Source of the DNA: Synechococcus sp. MVIR-18-1
GTDB lineage: Bacteria > Cyanobacteriota > Cyanobacteriia > PCC-6307 > Cyanobiaceae
DNA: 64,000 bases
Direction: 5' to 3'
Assembly (NCBI RefSeq): GCF_014279835.1
Contig: NZ_CP047942.1
Coordinates: 434,001 to 498,000, forward strand
Part shown: piece after piece, positions 59,796-64,000 of the stretch
Layout of the letters: every line of letters begins with the position of its first letter
How positions within the stretch are numbered: the stretch's first letter is position 1
Notes under the pieces: generated by a model
What the model was told of the DNA's origin: nothing
Databases searched by the model: none
Seen by the model: only the letters and a program-made list of their open reading frames with translations
Program-made: the position numbers and the translations under genes

Positions 59796-60080
59796 TTACA
59801 CTTTGCTTTTGCGTCGTGACTTCCTGGTTGTTTGTTTAGTTTCTTTGGCCGCACTTGCTTTCTTGGTGGCCATTGCTGATGTAGACTCTTTTCGTGTCTC
59901 AAGTAATATATTCCCGCCTAAACGTGTGACTGATGTAATCTTTTTCCCTAATTGATTCATGCATTGCATGTTTAAGCTTAGATGGTGGAGAGGAACCTGA
60001 ATAGTTCTTTGTTCCATCTGGCGTGAACCAGGTGCAGTCCCAGTAGTGATACGAAAACAAGTGCTTGAAAAAGGACCCAT
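59796..60080 (-). CDS. Small CpcD-domain-like protein with basic tail
   Basis: A 94-aa protein. Residues about 6-55 match the CpcD rod-capping linker pattern: hydrophobic strand CFRITTGT, the QVPL-type strand TIQVPLHHLS, a helix MQCMNQLG and the final KKITSVTRLGG. The C-terminal 25 residues are Lys/Thr/Arg-rich (KETKQTTRKSRRKSKV), unusual for CpcD. It may cap or anchor a phycoerythrin rod, or bind nucleic acid through its tail. The domain call is by eye. Confidence 0.6.
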   Translation of the reverse strand: MGPFSSTCFRITTGTAPGSRQMEQRTIQVPLHHLSLNMQCMNQLGKKITSVTRLGGNILLETRKESTSAMATKKASAAKETKQTTRKSRRKSKV

Positions 60081-60230
60081 CGTAATGACTTGCTCGTTTT
60101 GATGATAGTAACGGTGTAAATCACTATGGGCAAGGAAGCCAGGCTTCTACAGCTAATTCTTTACACAGAAAAACTCTCCTTTGCGCCGGTAGGCAAAGTA
60201 CCTTGGTATTGAAAGATCTTTGCTGAAGCA

Positions 60231-61559
60231 ATGATGGGCCGATTTGACAATATTCATCCCGAGCTGAGTTGTGAGCAGGCCAGAATCATTCTTGCTTCAT
60301 CTCCTGACCAGCTGGATTCACAGAGCGATTTCTATATGGCTGCGGCACATTTGATTAATTGCCCGTGTAAGGAATCTCATCATTCTTTGATAAATTTTCT
60401 GAGTCTCCAGGGATCGGAGCAAGCTATCTCTATTGCCAAACGTAAAGCAGTTGAGGTCCTGGCTCGTTTGCAGGTTAGTGAGGCTGTGCCTGAGATTGGT
60501 AAATGTTTGTGGTCTGATGATGTTTATTTAGTTGAAAACTCTGTTTGGGCTTTACAGAAATTATGTTGCTCTAGTCCTGTTTTAATTGAAAAAATGATTG
60601 CTTTGATGAGCGATGATCGTCAAAGCACGCGTGTGTTGATTCAGGCTTTAACCCAGCTGAAGGTGACAGCAGCTTCAGCAAGTATTTTTCCTTTTCAGGA
60701 AGATCAGAGGCCTGGGGTGAAGGGAGCGGCTATTGCGGCTATCTCCGTACTTGAAGGCAGGCAAGACCGTATCTCTGAAGTTGGTGATCATCTTCTGCTT
60801 CCCAATCAAATGGATCGTCAGTGCGCGATTCAAGACCTTATCGACGCTGGTGCTTTTGGGATGATAAATCAGATCGTGAGATCACCTGTTTCACCTGTCT
60901 TTCGAATGCGTGCTCTACGTAGCCTGGTTTTTAACGCTGGCCCTGAAATTGATTTCTTAGGTCAAGCAGACATGATTCTCTTGGATAATCCGACGTCCCT
61001 TCACCTAGTTCATAAGTATGATGACTTCCCGTGTATCGAATTTTTGGTTGGAGAGCTTTTTAGCACCGATTTTAGTCGTTGTTATTTAGCTTTAACCTCA
61101 TTAGTGGATTGTAATTCGACGGAGTTGTGGGCTGTCTTAGAAGAGGTCTGGAGAGATCGAGCTTGGAATGATTATGGGGCTCATTACTTTATAATTCGTT
61201 TATTGGGTCTTCGCTTTGACTGGCCTGATTTTGCTTTGCAAGTAATAAAGTCTCTGCTCGATGAGACAGTTTCAAACTTACGTCCTCAGTTTCAAAAGTC
61301 GAGAGCTGCTGCTATTGTTTCGATGTCAGGTTTGTTCCCGAAAAAATTTTTAGCGTCTGCCAATGACTTAATACGGCCGGTTGAAACTCCCGTTTGGGAA
61401 TGTCGGTATGTCACTTGGCTTGCACTTGAAAGGTTGTTTTCAGCTGGAAATGAGCTATCTATGTCTTGGCTTGATTTCCCATTATCTGAACTAAATGAAA
61501 CTGATGAATTCGTGCGCCTTAGAGCACAGAAGTTTCAGCTGTGCTCTAAGGCAGGATGA
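60231..61559 (+). CDS. cpeY: Phycoerythrobilin lyase subunit CpeY
   Basis: A 442-aa HEAT-repeat protein of the E/F clan. CpeY, helped by CpeZ, attaches phycoerythrobilin to alpha Cys82 of phycoerythrin I (shown in Fremyella). The start MMGRFDNIHPELSCEQARIIL and the repeats KRKAVEVLARLQVSEAVPEIG and VENSVWALQKL are typical. It is followed by cpeZ after 48 nt; the pair likely shares a promoter in the 150 bp upstream. Confidence 0.9.
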   Translation: MMGRFDNIHPELSCEQARIILASSPDQLDSQSDFYMAAAHLINCPCKESHHSLINFLSLQGSEQAISIAKRKAVEVLARLQVSEAVPEIGKCLWSDDVYLVENSVWALQKLCCSSPVLIEKMIALMSDDRQSTRVLIQALTQLKVTAASASIFPFQEDQRPGVKGAAIAAISVLEGRQDRISEVGDHLLLPNQMDRQCAIQDLIDAGAFGMINQIVRSPVSPVFRMRALRSLVFNAGPEIDFLGQADMILLDNPTSLHLVHKYDDFPCIEFLVGELFSTDFSRCYLALTSLVDCNSTELWAVLEEVWRDRAWNDYGAHYFIIRLLGLRFDWPDFALQVIKSLLDETVSNLRPQFQKSRAAAIVSMSGLFPKKFLASANDLIRPVETPVWECRYVTWLALERLFSAGNELSMSWLDFPLSELNETDEFVRLRAQKFQLCSKAG

Positions 61560-61607
61560 TTGCTTATCTTCTTACTGTATGATGCAATAAGTACATCATT
61601 GAGTTAA

Positions 61608-62246
61608 ATGAGCCCTGATCATCCTGCTTCTCTTGAGAAGCTGTTCGAAGATCTTGCTCATCCCAATCCCAATATTCAGAGAGAAGCCTATTGGGAAATG
61701 GCTGAACAGTATCCCGATCAAGCAATGCCAGGCCTCTTGTCGATGATTCACGATGAGGATCCAGTTAAGTATCGCACTGCAGTCAAAGCATTAGGTGCAT
61801 TCGGTGAGCGCTCTTTTCAGCCTTTGATTGAACTTTACTATCGATCACCAAGTGGTACTGTTCGCGCTTGTTGTGTTAAAGCTTTAGTTCAAATAGCTGC
61901 AAACTTTCCCGAGACAGAATTTCCTGACAATGTAATTGAAGTATTGTCTAAGGCCGTTGATGATTCTTCTCAGGTTGTTGCTCAGTCAGCTCTTATGACA
62001 TTGGGGTTTGTTGCGAAAGCGACTGAAGGTGGGCAAAGGGCAATTCCTGTTCTTGTTAATGCTTGTCAGGGCGAAAATATTGCTCACGTTCAATCTGCAG
62101 TGATGGCTTTGGCGGAGGTTGATTCTCCAATTGCTCAAAAGTGTCTTCATGATCTATCTAAATCTGAATCAATTGACCCTCTTGTTAGCGAAATTGTCAA
62201 AGCGAGTTTGGATCGCTTTGGCAATTTACAGGCAAATAAGTTTTAA
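61608..62246 (+). CDS. cpeZ: Phycoerythrobilin lyase subunit / chaperone CpeZ
   Basis: A 212-aa HEAT-repeat protein, the usual partner and chaperone of CpeY. Repeats: REAYWEMAEQYPDQAMPGLLS, YRTAVKALGAFGERSFQPLIE and AQSALMTLGFVAKATE. The start ATG at 61608 lies 48 nt after cpeY. It ends before a hairpin that terminates the convergent mpeC. Confidence 0.9.
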   Translation: MSPDHPASLEKLFEDLAHPNPNIQREAYWEMAEQYPDQAMPGLLSMIHDEDPVKYRTAVKALGAFGERSFQPLIELYYRSPSGTVRACCVKALVQIAANFPETEFPDNVIEVLSKAVDDSSQVVAQSALMTLGFVAKATEGGQRAIPVLVNACQGENIAHVQSAVMALAEVDSPIAQKCLHDLSKSESIDPLVSEIVKASLDRFGNLQANKF

Positions 62247-62270
62247 TAGGTTGAAGTGTTTCCAATGTAC

Positions 62271-62304
62271 AAAAAATGCACCTCCAGTGATTTTGGAGGT
62301 GCAT
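62271..62304 (-). terminator. Terminator of mpeC
   Basis: Inverted repeat ATGCACCTCC (62276-62285) and GGAGGTGCAT (62295-62304), with six A on the left that become T after the hairpin on the minus strand. It follows the mpeC stop by 22 nt. Confidence 0.88.
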
Positions 62305-62326
62305 CTCAATTGAATTTAATTAACTC

Positions 62327-63208
62327 TTAGAAATAGAATCCAAATGGACGGAATGGTACATATTCGCTTGTTGCTGGAGGATTATGACCTGTGTACTGTT
62401 GCTGAGGTAGTTTGACAGGGATTCTTGTTACAGATACATAAGAGAAAGGCTGAGGCTTTGTGCTTTCTCTCAATGCATTTGCCAAAGTATTGACGGTTTT
62501 GCTTTGACGGCCCTGTGCATTATCGCTAATCGCTACTTTCATGCCTCCTAGATCCCTCATTAGATTGTAGGAGCGAGTAAACATTCCGGCGTAGGAATCT
62601 TGAGTTCGCTCGTAAGGAACGATATCACTACCAAATACTTCGGTGTATTCGGCAGAATTTGTCAGAGAATCAACCAGAGCATCGAAGCCATTCTCTGCTT
62701 GCAGCTTGATGTGATTTTGAATTTCTGCTTGGCTTAGAGGTGCTCTACCAAGAAGATGCTTGAAATTCAGTTCGATGCCTCGCTGGGCTCCCACTGAGTG
62801 GAAGAAATTGTCTTTGTAGAAGGTTGACTTTGCCAAGCCGTTCACAAAATCACGGACATTGATTTCTCCGTTAAGGAGCCTTGCTTCTAGTGATGTCTCT
62901 TGCTGGCTCTCTGTAGGTGGCATGTTTCCCAGGACCTGGCGATATGCAGCCTTGATGACACGCATGATTGCCTCTGTATCCCCTGGGCTGTATTGATCAG
63001 CTACTACTCCGTATGGACATTCTGAATGGAGTCTTGGGCCTATGCCGATTCCTGAGGTAGCGCAGTGTTGCCTCTTGTATTCGGCTCTTGCGCCTGAAGG
63101 GGAATATGGGACTGTGCTTTTGCCAGCTTTGTTGGATGTGGAGAATGAGGCTGGACCAGTTCTGGTTGCCGAGGTCAAGGATTTTAGGCTTGTTTCTGCT
63201 CCGAGCAT
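62327..63208 (-). CDS. mpeC: Phycoerythrin II gamma-type linker
   Basis: A 293-aa rod linker. The N-terminal extension carries Cys49 (RAEYKRQHCATSG), the position reported to carry a phycourobilin in the gamma subunit of phycoerythrin II. The PBS_linker_Poly domain (about 55-200) shows VIKAAYRQVLGNMPPTESQ, SLEARLLNGEINVRDFVNGLAKS and RGIELNFKHLLGRAPLS. The C-terminus is Pro/Tyr-rich. Length and Cys49 favour MpeC; MpeD or MpeE are less likely. Confidence 0.85.
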   Translation of the reverse strand: MLGAETSLKSLTSATRTGPASFSTSNKAGKSTVPYSPSGARAEYKRQHCATSGIGIGPRLHSECPYGVVADQYSPGDTEAIMRVIKAAYRQVLGNMPPTESQQETSLEARLLNGEINVRDFVNGLAKSTFYKDNFFHSVGAQRGIELNFKHLLGRAPLSQAEIQNHIKLQAENGFDALVDSLTNSAEYTEVFGSDIVPYERTQDSYAGMFTRSYNLMRDLGGMKVAISDNAQGRQSKTVNTLANALRESTKPQPFSYVSVTRIPVKLPQQQYTGHNPPATSEYVPFRPFGFYF

Positions 63209-63412
63209 GATGAAGATGGGGTGGTGGTGGTTTGAATGCGCCTCTACATCTCAGGGCAGGAAATCAATTATGCCGTGAAATTGTATGGCGTAATAATGCT
63301 CAATTAGATCTCTTCGATGAGTTGTTTTGTCTTCTGAAAGAACAACGCCAAAGTGAGATTTTCCTTATTTGCTATTTCTTAGACAGACTTTGCTTTTGCC
63401 AAAGTAAATTCC

Positions 63413-63443
63413 TGAAAAAAAAGGGTGGGCATTGCCCACCCTT
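63413..63443 (-). terminator. Terminator of mpeA
   Basis: AAGGGTGGGC (63421-63430), loop ATT, GCCCACCCTT (63434-63443), with eight A to the left that read as T after the hairpin on the minus strand. It follows the mpeA stop by 38 nt, so mpeC is likely transcribed from its own promoter in the 63209-63412 gap. Confidence 0.9.
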
Positions 63444-63481
63444 TGCTCCAAGCGGAATTAATTAATACCTAGAGGTATTAA

Positions 63482-64000
<519 letters not shown>

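Overview
The window looks like a chromosome segment of a marine, phycoerythrin-rich Synechococcus (subcluster 5.1, pigment type 3). The evidence is a cyanobacterial S10/spc ribosomal operon without rpsJ, rpsN or rpmD, photosynthesis genes (ndhN, psaD, ycf45, a CCB2/CCB4-like gene), and a phycobilisome rod locus that carries both class I phycoerythrin (cpeBA) and class II phycoerythrin genes (mpeA and the gamma-type linker mpeC). His141 in CpeB is the residue I recall being reported for strain WH8020, so a clade I-like strain is my best guess; this is an inference. There are no insertion sequences, prophage genes or CRISPR arrays.

Layout. 1-8476 (minus strand): ribosomal operon reading rplC-D-W-B, rpsS, rplV, rpsC, rplP, rpmC, rpsQ, rplN-X-E, rpsH, rplF-R, rpsE, rplO (rplO cut by the window edge). 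8.9-14.3 kb (plus): ndhN, ldpA, ycf45, tRNA-Gln, a HAD protein and recA with a LexA-type box. 14.3-24 kb: small cyanobacterial DUF genes, a degenerate DinG-like helicase, tyrA, a carotenoid desaturase-like gene, a fructosamine kinase-like gene, a CAAD-domain protein, a JAMM-MoeB-rhodanese pair, a tandem-domain cobO and a larE-like gene. 24-37 kb: gadB, speD, recF, tRNA-Arg, and a long minus-strand run of GNAT-ppc-gshA-trpE-psaD-histidine kinase-rodA-mrp. 38-51 kb: hemF, an amidase, the CCB-like gene, a winged-helix protein, an RNase D-like gene, an lpxB-like glycosyltransferase, tRNA-Cys, a K+ channel, an aldo/keto reductase, purM, rlpA and the panC-cmk fusion, mixed with small unknown genes.

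51-64 kb: the phycobilisome rod locus, visibly more AT-rich than the ribosomal end. A minus-strand group holds R-phycocyanin (rpcB-rpcA), then a terminator, then its lyases rpcT-rpcE-rpcF coupled to a low-molecular-weight phosphatase. A second minus-strand operon makes and attaches phycoerythrobilin (75-aa unknown-cpeS-pebA-pebB). Divergent from it is cpeBA (phycoerythrin I). Next come an MpeV/CpeF-type lyase, two small uncharacterised genes (one with a CpcD-like linker domain), cpeY-cpeZ, mpeC and mpeA. Together they produce phycoerythrobilin, attach it to specific cysteines and supply rod subunits and a linker.

Two genes, recF and panC-cmk, have no ATG, GTG or TTG where homology says they should start, and both have an in-frame ATT at that place. 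Other points of interest are the uncharacterised phycoerythrin-locus genes, a pseudo-enzyme-like histidine kinase and helicase, a 16-bp palindrome in the cpeBA leader and a candidate small RNA near 43.7 kb.
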